A stretch of DNA of 64,000 nt from Devosia sp. A8/3-2 (lineage in GTDB: Bacteria > Pseudomonadota > Alphaproteobacteria > Rhizobiales > Devosiaceae), in the NCBI GenBank assembly GCA_025452255.1, contig CP104974.1, positions 1,923,001 through 1,987,000 of the forward strand, written 5' to 3'. The position numbers and the translations under genes were made by a program. This document shows, in pieces, positions 54,434 through 64,000 of this stretch (positions within the stretch are counted from its first letter, which is position 1; each line of letters begins with the position of its first letter). The notes under the pieces are model-generated. The model saw only the letters and a program-made list of their open reading frames with translations. It ran no database searches and was not told the DNA's origin.

Positions 54434-55183
54434 TCAGCGTCCCAAATAGCGTTCGATCACCACCGGATTGGCGCTGACTTGTTCGAGGCTCCCCTCGGCC
54501 GGGACTGACCCTTCGGCGAGGCACGTGACGCGGGAGCCGAGGTCGCGCACAAAGCTCATGTCGTGTTCCACGACAACTACCGAGCGCGTGGTGGCGATTT
54601 GCTTGAGCAGTTTAGCGGTTTCCACAGTCTCGCTGTCGGTCATGCCGGCCACCGGCTCGTCGACCAGCAATAGTTTGGGGTCCTGTGCCAGCAGCATGCC
54701 GATTTCGAGCCATTGCTTCTGCCCGTGGCTGAGATTGGCGGCGAAATCGTTCTTGCGGGCCGAGAGGCGCACCGTGTCGAGGATTTCATCAATGCGGGCG
54801 ATGTCGTCGGCGCTGGCCGAATAGAACAGGGTGGCGAAGACACCACGCGGCTTTTTCAGCGCCATTTCGATATTGTCCCACACGGTCTGGCTCTCAAACA
54901 CCGTGGGCTTCTGGAACTTGCGGCCAATGCCCAGATTGGCGATGGCGGCTTCGTCGAGCTTGGTGAGGTCCGTGCGTCCGTCGAACAGGACTTCGCCAGA
55001 GTCAGGACGCGTCTTGCCGGTGATGATGTCCATCATCGTGGTCTTGCCGGCGCCGTTGGGCCCGATAATGGCCAGCATTTCGGCGGGCCGCACGATGATC
55101 GAGAGATTGTTGATCGCCCTGAAGCCGTCAAAGGCGACCGAGACGCCGTCGAGATAGAGCATGGTATCGGCTGCCTTGGCCAT
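54434..55183 (-). CDS. urtD: Urea ABC transporter ATP-binding protein UrtD
   Basis: Intact LivG-type ATPase of 249 residues: Walker A GPNGAGKTTMMDIITG, LSHGQKQWLEIGMLL in place of the usual signature (typical of UrtD), Walker B LLLVDEPVAGMTDSE and the switch VVEHDMSFV. Its stop is 1 nt from the urtE start. The start is taken at MAKAADTMLYL, 4 nt after urtC. Confidence 0.94.
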   Translation of the reverse strand: MAKAADTMLYLDGVSVAFDGFRAINNLSIIVRPAEMLAIIGPNGAGKTTMMDIITGKTRPDSGEVLFDGRTDLTKLDEAAIANLGIGRKFQKPTVFESQTVWDNIEMALKKPRGVFATLFYSASADDIARIDEILDTVRLSARKNDFAANLSHGQKQWLEIGMLLAQDPKLLLVDEPVAGMTDSETVETAKLLKQIATTRSVVVVEHDMSFVRDLGSRVTCLAEGSVPAEGSLEQVSANPVVIERYLGR

Positions 55184-55187
55184 GGCT

Positions 55188-56407
55188 TTACTCCGCGGGC
55201 TTGGGTTGGGCTGTTTCGACCAGCATGGTCGTAGGGTCTTCGCCGCGCTCGGCGGCTTGCGACGTCTCGGGCGAACTCGGCTGTAGTGCCGCATTGGGCG
55301 GCGTCTGTTCGCGCTTGGTGGTCATGGTGCGCCACTGGCCAATCAGCCCGACAATACCCTTAGGCATGAAGAGGGTGACGAAGACGAAGAGCGCGCCCGG
55401 GGCAAACAGCCAGAATTCGGGCAGAGCGCTGGTGAAGTAGGATTTGCCCAGATTGACCAGGATGGCCCCGATGATCGGCCCGATAATGGTGCCGCGACCG
55501 CCCACTGCCGTCCAGATCACCACTTCGATGGAATTGGATGGCTCGAATTCGGATGGGTTGATAATCCCCACCTGCGGCACATAGAGCGCGCCAGCAATGC
55601 CCGCCATGATGGCCGAGGCGGTGAAGGCGAAGAGTTTCACATATTCCACGCGATAGCCCGGGAACCGCGTGCGGCTTTCAGCGTCGCGGATGGCAACCAT
55701 GACCTTGCCTAGCTTGGAATTGACGATCATCGAGCAGACGAAGACTGACAGCGCCAGCGCGATGGCAGTCGCGGCGAAGAGCGAGACGCGTGGTTTGCGC
55801 CACGATGGGCTGACCCAGAATGTCCTTGAAGTCGGTCAGGCCATTATTGCCGCCAAAGCCCATATCGTTGCGGAAGAAGGCCAGCAGCAGTGCGAAGGTC
55901 ATCGCTCGGGTGATGATGGAGAGATAGACGCCGGTGACGCGGCTGCGGAAGGCCGAGAACCCGAAGACGAAGGCGAGAATGCCCGGCACCGGGATTACCA
56001 TCAGCATGGCGAACCAGAAATTGTCGAAGCCCAGCCAATACCGGGGCAATTCCTTGTAGTTGAGGAACACCATGAAATCGGGCAGCGTGGGATTGCCATA
56101 GACGCCGCGCAGGGCCGATCTGGCGCATCAGATACATGCCCATGCCATAGCCGCCCAGCGCGAAGAAGGCGCCATGGCCGAGCGAAAGAATGCCGCAATA
56201 GCCCCAGACCAGATCGAGCGCGAGCGCCAGCATGGCGTAGCTCAGATATTTGCCGAACAGCGACACGAGGTAAGTGGGCACATAGCCGAACTGGCCGGGC
56301 GAGAGCAGCAGGTTGCTGGCCGGAACGAGAATGGCGGCGGCGATCAGGATGCCGATCAGCCACCGGGCTTTGGTGTCCAAAGCGCGGAACAGGGCTTGCG
56401 TTAGCAT
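55188..56407 (-). CDS. urtC: Urea ABC transporter permease UrtC
   Basis: LivM-type permease of about 406 residues with nine helices; hallmarks are [40 protein letters not shown] (UrtC-typical), [20 protein letters not shown] and [20 protein letters not shown]. Breaks near 56121 and near 55799 (a GC unit lost from ACGCGCGTC) are repaired. A roughly 45-residue hydrophilic C-terminal tail ([14 protein letters not shown] onward) is longer than usual. Confidence 0.92.
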
Positions 56408-56441
56408 GGCGTGGCTCCGTTACGGCAGAAGGTGGTGCGGC

Positions 56442-58076
56442 TCATTGCTCGATCGCCCTTCCCTTGAGGGCAAACAGGCCGCGTGGCCGGCGCTGGATGA
56501 AGAGAATGATCATGACCGGGATCAGGATTTTGCCGAGCACGGCGCCGGCATAGGGTTCGAGGAATTTGTTGGCGACGCCGAGTGTGAGGGCTCCCACCAG
56601 CGTGCCCCACAGATTGCCCACCCCGCCGAACACCACGACCATGAAGCTGTCGATGATGTAGCCCCTGGCCCAGATTGGGCGAGACATTGTCTATCTGGCT
56701 CAATGCCACGCCGGCGAGCCCGGCAATGCCCGAGCCCAGCCCAAAGGTCAGTGCGTCGACCATCGGGGTGCGGATGCCCATGGCCGAGGCCATGCGCCGG
56801 TTCTGCGTCACGGCGCGCATTTGCAGGCCAAGCGGGGTGCGGTTGAGGATCATCAGCAGCATGAGGAAGACGGCGATGGCGAACATGACGATCCAGAAGC
56901 GGTTCCGGGTGATCGACAGCCCGTAAAAGGCAACCGAGCCCGACATCCAGCTTGGATTGGACACCATCTGGTTCGTCGGCCCGAAAATGGTGCGCACCGA
57001 TTGCTGCAGGATCAGCGAAATGCCCCGAGTTGCCAGCAGGGTTTCGAGCGGGCGGCCATAGAGCCAGCGGATCACGCCGCGCTCGATGGCAATGCCGACC
57101 AAAGCGGTAAACAGGAACGCGGCGGGCAGGGCGACGGCCAGCGAATATTCGGCCAGTCCCGGCGCATATTGGCGGATCAGCGCCTGCGTCATGAAGGTGG
57201 TGTAAGCGCCCAGCATCACCATTTCGCCATGCGCCATATTGATCACGCCCATCACGCCGAAGGTGATGGCGAGCCCAATGGCTGCCAGCAGCAGCACCGA
57301 GCCGAGCGAGATGCCGTACCAGATGTTCTGCACGGCGCCCCGGGCCGCCGCATCGTGGCTGAGGCCATCAAGGCTGGCCTGAATATCGGCCTTGAGCGCG
57401 TCGGGAGCATTGGCCAAGGCGCCGCGCAGCACGGTGATGGCGGAGCGGTCGCCGGATTTGGCAACCACTGGCGCGGCCGCTTCGCGGTCCTCGATACTGG
57501 CATTGGGGTCTTGCAGCACGATGAAGGCTCGGGCGGTTTGCATCAGCGTTTTGACGCCCGGATCGGTCTCGGCTGCCAGCGCTTCATCAAGCAGCGGCAG
57601 GTTGACCGGATCGGCATCGCGCATGATCGATTGGGTTGCGGCGCGGCGTGTCGCCGGATTGTCGCTGAGCAAGGTCATTTGCCCGATGGCCGAGCGGATG
57701 ACGCGGCGCAGGTTGTTGTTGACGCGCACCTTCTCGGCATCGCGGCGGCCCACTTCGCCCAGCTCTGCGCCGGTCAGCGGGTCGGTGATGGCGTAATTGT
57801 CGCCCCGGCGCTCGACATAGACGACGCGGCCGGTGGCTTCGACGACATAGAGGTCGCCTTCGGAAAGGGTGTTGAGAATGGGGAGACGCGGGTGTCGCCG
57901 GTGGCGACGAGGGCGGCGATGGCGGCTTCGCGATCGGAATAGCTGCCGGGCGCCAAGGCGTCGATCAGGGTGGTGAGCTCGGCGTCCGATGGCTGGGCCG
58001 AGCTTGGCACAATGCCAATCAGCAGCATGAGCAGCGCCAGCAAGGTGGCGGACAGGCGCTTGACGGACATCGGCAT
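56442..58076 (-). CDS. urtB: Urea ABC transporter permease UrtB
   Basis: LivH-type permease of about 544 residues. A signal-like helix (SATLLALLMLLIGIVPSSAQ) and a soluble domain of about 210 residues precede eight membrane helices, as in other UrtB proteins. Core blocks are NIWYGISLGSVLLLAAIGLA, TFGVMGVINMAHGEMVMLGA and YGRPLETLLATRGISLILQQ. Indels near 57884 (lost C in GTCCTCC) and near 56676 (extra G in CCAGGGC) are repaired, giving the end LKGRAIEQ. A hairpin separates it from urtA. Confidence 0.94.
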
Positions 58077-58102
58077 TCTCCGGGTGTTAGAACGGCAATA
58101 AT

Positions 58103-58130
58103 GGGGAAGGCAGCGTGTGCCGCCTTCCCC
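58103..58130 (-). other. Stem-loop between urtA and urtB
   Basis: Perfect 9-bp arms GGGGAAGGC / GCCTTCCCC with a 10-base loop, 10 nt past the urtA stop. No T-tract follows on the minus strand. It matches the pstS-pstC design and should raise the ratio of binding protein to permease. Confidence 0.65.
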
Positions 58131-58140
58131 GGATTTGGAT

Positions 58141-59445
58141 TTATGGGGTGGTCGCGCCGCCGCAGGTCATGGTGGCGGTGTTGAAGTTGCCGCACGACAG
58201 AGGCGCCCGCCAATCAGCGATCAGGGGCTTGGATTCTGGGCAGGAAGTCGCTCCACTCGTCGCCCAGCACCGGAGCCGGGAGTTTCGTAGACGATGTCGA
58301 ACTGACCATCGTCCCGGATTTCGCCGATCAACACGGGCTTGGTGATGTGATGGTTCGGCGCCATGGAGGCGAGGCCGCCGGAGAGGTTCGGCACGGCGAC
58401 GCCGATAATGGAATCGATGACGGCATCGCTATCGGTGGTGCCGGCAGCTTCCACAGCCTTCACCCACATGTTGAAGCCGATATAATGGGCTTCCATCGGA
58501 TCGTTCGTCACGCGGTCGGTGCTGCCGATAAAGGCCTGCCGGGCGGCGATGAAGTCTTCGTTTTCAGGCGTATCGACCGACATGAAGTAGTTCCGGGCGG
58601 CCGAGTGACCCACCAGCGGAGCGGTGTCGAGGCCGGCGAGTTCTTCTTCACCCACCGAGAAGGCGACGACCGGAATATCGGCGGCGTCGATGCCTCGGTT
58701 GCCCAGTTCGCGGTAGAACGGCACGTTGGCGTCGCCGTTGATGGTGGAGACCACGGCGGTCTTCTTGCCGGCCGAGCCGAAGGCCTTGATATCGGAGACG
58801 ATGGTCTGCCAATCGGAATGCCCGAATGGGGTATAATTGATCATGATGTCTTCAGCGGCCACGCCCTTGTCCTTGAGATATTGCTCAAGAATTTTGTTGG
58901 TGGTCTGGGGATAGACATAGTCGGTGCCGGCCAGGACCCAGCGCTCGACGCCTTCTTCATTCGCCGTGTAATCAACGGCGGGAATGGCCTGCTGGTTGGG
59001 CGCGGCGCCGGTGTAGAACACGTTGCGCTGGCTTTCTTCGCCCTCATATTGCACGGGGTAGAACAGCAGGCTGTTCAGTTCCTCGAACACCGGCAGCACC
59101 GACTTGCGGCAGACCGAGGTCCAGCAGCCGAACACCACGTCGACCTTATCGACTTCGATCAGCTGGCGGGCGAGTTCTGCGGCCAACGGCCAATCCGACG
59201 CGATATCGACGACGACCGGTTCGAGCTGCTTGCCCAGAACGCCGCCCTTCTTGTTCTGCTCGTCGATCAGGAACAGCATCGTGTCCTTGAGCGTGGTTTC
59301 CGAGATTGCCATCGTGCCCGAAAGTGAGTGCAGGATGCCCACCTTGATCGTGTCTTCCTGCGCCAGTGCCGGCACGGCTGGCAGGGCAGTTCCGGCCATG
59401 AGGCCCACTGCCATGAGCGCGCATCAGGCGTTTTCCAGTCATCAT
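58141..59445 (-). CDS. urtA: Urea ABC transporter substrate-binding protein UrtA
   Basis: Periplasmic binding protein of about 434 residues. The signal peptide (MMTGKRLMRALMAVGLMAGT) is broken by loss of a GC unit near 59418. UrtA blocks are IKVGILHSLSGTMAISETTL, GCWTSVCRKSVLPVFEEL, FYTGAAPNQQAIPAVDYTA, NYTPFGHSDWQTIVSDIKAF and MEAHYIGFNMWVKAVEAAG. Near the end, an extra C at about 58274 and ATTCTGGG for ATTCGGG at 58238 are repaired, giving LGDEWSDFLPESK to CGGATTP. It heads the urt operon, divergent from the sensor kinase gene. Confidence 0.94.
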
Positions 59446-59690
59446 TATTGTCCCTCGTTCATTTCGCTTGCCCAACACGCCCCCAGGCGGCGATGGGTCA
59501 CGGATGCTGACCTTGGGACCATTGTTAACGAGGGCGTATACGTCGATTGACGTAACCCGGCCGGGACGCGCTCGGGGCCTATGGCGAAAAATGCAGAGCT
59601 GGCTTGGCTTTGCGGTGCATTGCGTGTCAGAGATAACAACGATAGTTTTTTGGGCAGTCCTGCAACGCGATTAACAATTAGACAGGGCCC
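59446..59690. promoter_or_regulatory. Divergent promoter region of urtA and the NCS1-kinase gene
   Basis: 245 bases with no coding sequence. It contains a perfect spaced palindrome at 59539-59554 and an AT-richer stretch near 59635-59680 that could hold the kinase promoter. No clear sigma-54 -24/-12 pair or NtrC site was found by eye. Confidence 0.5.
59539..59554. promoter_or_regulatory. Dyad TACGTC-N4-GACGTA, candidate operator
   Basis: TACGTCGATTGACGTA is a perfect 6-bp inverted repeat with a 4-base centre, about 95 bp upstream of urtA. LuxR/NarL-type regulators often bind dyads bounded by TAC/GTA, so the regulator at 63056 is a candidate ligand. The match could also be chance. Confidence 0.4.
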
Positions 59691-62600
59691 ATGGCGCGGC
59701 AGCGAATTATTCCGATCAGGCGCGAATATAATCGCTGGGTCGCCGACCAGACGCTTGAAGACTATGCGCTGCGCTTTACCGCAAAATCGGCGCGCTGATA
59801 TTCCAGCGACACCATCTCGCAAACCGCGATAGGGGCCATCTCGTTCTTGGCGCTCAGAAGCCATTGGCGGGGCCATCACGCTCTCCTATGGCACAACCAA
59901 TGCGATGATCGCGGTGGCCATCGCCTCCATCGCAATCCTCCTGGTCGGGGTGCCCATCTCCCGTTATGCGCGGCGGCATGGCGTGGATATCGACCTGCTG
60001 ACGCGCGGCGCCAGCTTTGGCTATATCGGCTCGACTATCACTTCGCTGATCTATGCCAGCTTCACCTTCATCCTTTTCGCCATCGAGGCCTCGATCATGT
60101 CGAGCGCCCTGCAATTGGCGTTCGGCATTCCGCTGTGGATCGGTCACATCATCAGCGCCATCATTGTCATTCCGCTGGTGACGCATGGCGTGCGCATGAT
60201 CAGCCGGTTCCAGATCTGGACCCAGCCGATCTGGATCATTCTCAATATCGCGCCGTTCTTTTTCATCGCCTTCATGGATTGGGAGAAGTTCGATCTGTGG
60301 CGCGCCTTTGGCGGCTTGGGCCAGCCCGAAGGCGCGGCGGGCAGCATTGCGCCCTTCGATGTCGCCAAATTTGGCGCGGCCTCGGCGGTGATTCTGGCGC
60401 TGATGACCCAGATCGGCGAACAGGTCGATTTCCTGCGCTTCCTGCCGGCTGAGGGCAGTTCCAAGCTGCGGCACAAGCTGGCGATATTCTTGGCTGGGGC
60501 AGGGTGGGTCGTGGTCGGCGCGCCCAAGCTACTGGCCGGGTCGTTCCTCGCTTATCTGGCGCTCTCATCGGGTGTGTCGCCCGAGCATGCCTCCGAGCCC
60601 GGTTATATGTATTCCATCGCCTTTGGCTACATGATCCCCAATGAGGTGGTGGCGCTGCTGCTGATGGCCGTGTTCGTGGTGGTCAGCCAGCTCAAGATCA
60701 ATGTGATGAATGCCTATGCGGGCTCGCTCGCTCGGTCGAACTTCTTCTCGCGCCTGACCCATAGCCATCCCGGCCGCGTGGTCTGGCTGGTGTTCAATGT
60801 CGGCATTGCCCTGCTGCTGATGGAATTGGGCATTTACCGGCTGCTTGAGGAAACCCCGGGTATTTTCTCGATTATCGCCATGGCTCGGCTGTGTTCGATC
60901 TCCGCCGACCTCTTCATCAACAAGCCGCTGGGCTCGGCTCCGCCCGGCATCGAGTTCAAGCGCGCCCACCTTTACGATATCAACCCGGTGGGCTCGGGCT
61001 CCATGCTGCTCTCGGCCGTGGTGGCGTTGGTGGCCCATTTCGGCGCCTTTGGCGAAATGCCAGCGGCACTGGCGCCCTATATCGCGCTGGTCGTGGCCTT
61101 CATCGCCTCGCCAACCATCGCTCGGGCGACCAAGGGCAAATATTATCTGGCCCGCAAACCCCGCAAGCAGTGGCAGAACCTGAAATCAGTCACCTGCTCG
61201 ATTTGCGAACACCCCTTCGAGCCCGAGGATATGGCCCGGTGCCCCGCCTATGCCGCCCCGATCTGCTCGCTGTGCTGTTCTGCTCGATGCGCGCTGCCAT
61301 GACATGTGCAAGCCCAATGCGCATTTCCGCGCGCAGACCCGCGCCGTGGCGGCCAGCATCCTACCCGACTGGGCGATCGACAAGCTGCAAAGCCGGCTGG
61401 GCCGCTATGGCATATCGTTCTGCATTTCGCTGGCTCTGATCGGCTCGATTCTGGGCCTGATCTACTATTTCGCCGCTGGCGCTGCCCCTGACACCGAGGA
61501 GGTGGTGGGTGGCACGATCTCGGTGGTCTTCTTCGTCTTTGCGGTGGTGGCGGGCATTGTCGCTCGGTTCCCGGTGCTGGCGCATGACAGCCGCCTCGTG
61601 GCCGAGGAAGAAAGTTCGCGCCAGAACACCCTGCTGATGAAGGAAATCGCCGCCCATAACCGCACCGACGCAGCCCTGCAAAAGGCCAAGGAAGTGGCCG
61701 AAGCCGCCAATCAGGCCAAGAGCCGCTATGTGGTGGGCCTCAGCCACGAATTGCGCACCCCGCTCAATGCCGTGCTGGGCTATGCGCAAATCCTTGAACG
61801 CGACGAGACTGTGCCGGCCCCACGCCGCGCCTCGGTCAAGGTCATCCGCCGCAGTGCCGAGCATCTGTCGGGCCTGATCGACGGGTTGCTCGACATTTCC
61901 CGCATCGAGGCGGGCCGGCTGCAGGTCTATTCCAACGAGATCAATATCCACGATTTCCTCAGCCAGATCCGCGAAATGTTCCGGCTGCAGGGCGGCGCCA
62001 AGGGGCTTGAATTCCGCTACAAGGTCGCGCCCAACCTGCCGCAATTTGTGCGCACCGATGAAAAGCGGCTGCGGCAGATTCTGGTCAACCTCTTGTCCAA
62101 CGCCATCAAGTTTACCGATACCGGTTTCGTTTCGTTCGAGGTGGCCTATCGCTCGCAGGTCGCCACTTTCACCGTCACCGATAGCGGCCACGGCATTGGC
62201 GAGGCTGATCTGGGCCGGGTGTTCGAGCCCTTCGTGCGTGGCGAGGCCGAGCGCAATCGGTTGACGCCGGGGCTTGGGTTGGGTCTGACCATCACCAAGC
62301 TGCTGGCGGAAACGTTGGGCAGGGAAATCCAGTGCAGAGCACGCCGGGCACAGGCTCCACCTTCAAGGTGCGTCTCATGCTCGCCCGTGTTGAACGCCCC
62401 GCCGCCAAGCCGCATGAGGAACTGCGCATCCGCACCTATAGCGGGCCGCGCCGCACTATCATGGTGGTTGACGATAATGCCGAACACCGCGAAATGATGC
62501 GCGAATTGCTGGTGCCGCTCGATTTTACCGTGCTGACGGCGGTCGACGGGCCCAATTGCCTCACCACGGTCGAGGCCATCAAGCCGGACCTGTTCTTCGT

Positions 62601-63069
62601 GGATATTCTGATGCCCGGAATGAATGGCTGGGAGCTGGTGGAAAAGCTGCGCGATGGCGGGCAGGGCGCGCCGATCATCATGCTTTCGGCCAATATCGGC
62701 GATGGCTCGGGCCAGCCCACCAGCGACACCGGCCATAATGACAGCATGGCCAAGCCGCTCAATTACGGGCAATTGCTCGATAAGCTCGGCGCCCATCTGG
62801 GCATCAGCTGGGTCGAGGATCAACCGGCGATGGACGCTCCTGTGGCCCCGGCAGCGGATATTGTTTCACCCGGCGCCGATGTGGTGGGTGAATTGCTGGC
62901 TTTGGGCGAGATCGGTCATGTCCGCGGCATCGATGCCCGGCTCTCGGCCCCGGCCGATGATCCGCGCCATGGTCCGCTGGTCGCGGCTTTGCGCCAGCAG
63001 ATTGAGACCTACGATTTCGACGGCTATGCCACGATCCTCAACAGCGTGGGCGAAAATGAGCGAAGTTGA
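59691..63069 (+). CDS. NCS1-transporter / histidine kinase / receiver hybrid sensor
   Basis: About 1,125 residues after repair. Residues 45-470 are a purine-cytosine-permease-like (NCS1) domain with 10-12 helices (TISQTAIGAISFLALEAIGG; RGASFGYIGSTITSLIYASF; IWTQPIWIILNIAPFFFIAF). Residues 500-542 form a linker with eight Cys (CSICEHPF; CPAYAAPICSLCCSLDARC; CKP). Two more helices follow. The kinase has the H-box SHELRTPLNAVLGYAQILER (His about 685), N-box LVNLLSNAIKFT, DSGHGIG and GLGLGLTI. The receiver (about 930-1050) has VVDDNAEHR and phosphoacceptor Asp in FVDILMPGMNG, followed by a roughly 75-residue tail. Repairs: TGA for CGA near 59798, extra A at 59853, extra T at 61278, lost G at 62331. 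It is divergent from urtA, so a nitrogen-compound sensor is likely. Confidence 0.85.
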
Positions 63070-63983
63070 GAAGCAATATATTGCGCTGGTGGTCGACGAT
63101 TCCATCGAGTCGTTGAGCTTCCTCACTACCGCTCTCGAAGCCGAGGGCGTCACGGTCCTATTGGCCCGCAGTGGCGAGGCGGCGCTGAGCATTGCCGGCA
63201 AGATCGTGCCCGATATCATTCTGATGGATGCCGTCATGCCGGGGCTCGACGGCTTTGAGACCTGCAAGCGCCTTAAGGCCACTTCGAGCGTGGCGCAGGT
63301 GCCGGTGATCTTCATGACCGGGCTGACCGAGACCGAGCATATTGTGCATGCGCTCGATGTGGGCGGGGTGGATTATCTCACCAAGCCCATCAACCTCGAC
63401 GAATTGCGCGCCCGTATCCGCGTGCATCTGGCCAATGCCCGCCGGGCGCAGAGCGCGCGTAGCCCTCGACGCTGCTGGCCGGCATTTGATGGCCCTGTCC
63501 AGCGGCGGCGTAACGCTGTGGGCGACGCCGCAGGCGGGCAAGCTGTTGGAGCGCACCATGCCCGGCATGGACGCGTCGACCTTCATCGCCACGCAGGTTC
63601 GGCCGTGGCTCGATGCCCGTGTCGGCGCCAATTCCATTGCCGGCGATAGCCTGATGCTGGAGCCCGGCAATGGTGCGCGCATTCAGCTTATGTGCTTGGG
63701 CATGATCGGGGCCGATGAATATCTGTTCCGCCTGCTCACCCCCGGTGACGAGAACCGGGATGGCATTCTGCGTCGTCAATTTGGCCTGACGCAGCGCGAA
63801 AGCGAAGTGCTGCTCTGGATCGCCCGCGGCAAGTCCAATCGCGATATCGGCGATATTCTGGGCCTCAGCCCCCGCACCGTGAACAAGCATCTCGAACAGG
63901 TCTATTCCAAGCTCGGGGTGGAAAATCGCGCCTCGGCGGCCATCCGCGCCACCCATGTGCTGCAGTCCTCCCTCGAGGATTGA
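63056..63983 (+). CDS. Response regulator with receiver and LuxR-type DNA-binding domain
   Basis: About 308 residues. The receiver (1-125) shows ALVVDDSIES, Asp in IILMDAVMPGLDG and Lys in DYLTKPINLDELRARI. A middle segment (about 130-240) looks like a PAS-type or linker fold. The C-terminal LuxR/GerE helix-turn-helix is FGLTQRESEVLLWIARGKSN with LSPRTVNKHLEQVYSKLGVE. A GC unit is lost near 63466 (GCGCGTAG for GCGCGCGTAG), shifting the frame after AQSAR. Its ATG overlaps the kinase gene by 14 nt, so the two form one two-component unit. Confidence 0.88.
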
Positions 63984-64000
63984 TCAGGCCGATCACGTCT

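Noticed and set aside
59600..59680. Possible sigma-54 promoter upstream of the NCS1-kinase gene
   Set aside because: The best GG/GC pair has 9 bases between elements, not 10, and the -12 element is poor.

Overview
The window looks like chromosome of an alphaproteobacterium of the order Hyphomicrobiales, most like Devosia. This is inferred from high GC, the rhizobial order glgP-glgB-glgC-glgA-pgm-glgX, the ureDABC/EFG arrangement, long alphaproteobacterial PstA and PstC, a Pho-box controlled pst operon and many binding-protein ABC importers. No mobile element, CRISPR array or rRNA was seen; one tRNA is present.

Layout. 1-2635: sugar-acid catabolism (FAH-fold enzyme and a ketoglutarate-semialdehyde-type dehydrogenase). 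2636-3281: intergenic DNA rich in palindromes. 3282-4224: two small DMT transporters. 4319-10442: pstS-pstC-pstA-pstB-phoU-phoB on the minus strand, with a strong Pho box upstream. 10785-14253: IclR regulator and a SsuABC/TauABC-like importer. 14442-16897: pseudoazurin, GNAT acetyltransferase, BASS transporter. 16982-21498: Fis-type HTH protein, then phnC-phnD-phnE1-phnE2 behind a Pho-box-like triple repeat. 21522-21597: tRNA(CAT). 21630-28933: LacI-regulated sugar locus (dehydrogenase, isomerase, ABC importer). 29061-34272: LysE exporter, small membrane protein, nucleoside hydrolase, AI-2E transporter, CPA2 cation/proton antiporter. 34374-45677: complete glycogen locus. 45856-53240: urease operon ureD-A-B-orf-C-DUF4126-MliC-membrane protein-E-F-DUF3995-G. 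53733-59445: urea importer urtA-B-C-D-E. 59691-63983: a divergent NCS1-transporter/histidine-kinase/receiver fusion and a LuxR-type response regulator.

How it fits together. The window gathers nutrient-scavenging and storage systems: phosphate and phosphonate uptake, urea uptake and hydrolysis, sugar import and glycogen turnover. The most unusual part is the right end, where a transporter-like sensor kinase with an eight-cysteine linker faces the urea importer across about 245 bp. I propose that it senses urea, a purine or a related nitrogen compound and controls urt/ure through the LuxR-type regulator.

Sequence quality. More than 60 single-base or dinucleotide indels break otherwise well conserved genes, so many CDS entries span several reading frames. 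The indels are not random. Most fall into three contexts: CGAA/CGAG read as CAGAA/CAGAG, lesions at CCTGG/CCAGG, and loss of one GC unit from GCGCGC runs. I treat them as consensus errors and not as pseudogenes; coordinates run from the inferred true start to the inferred true stop. Protein lengths and residue numbers are approximate where indels occur.
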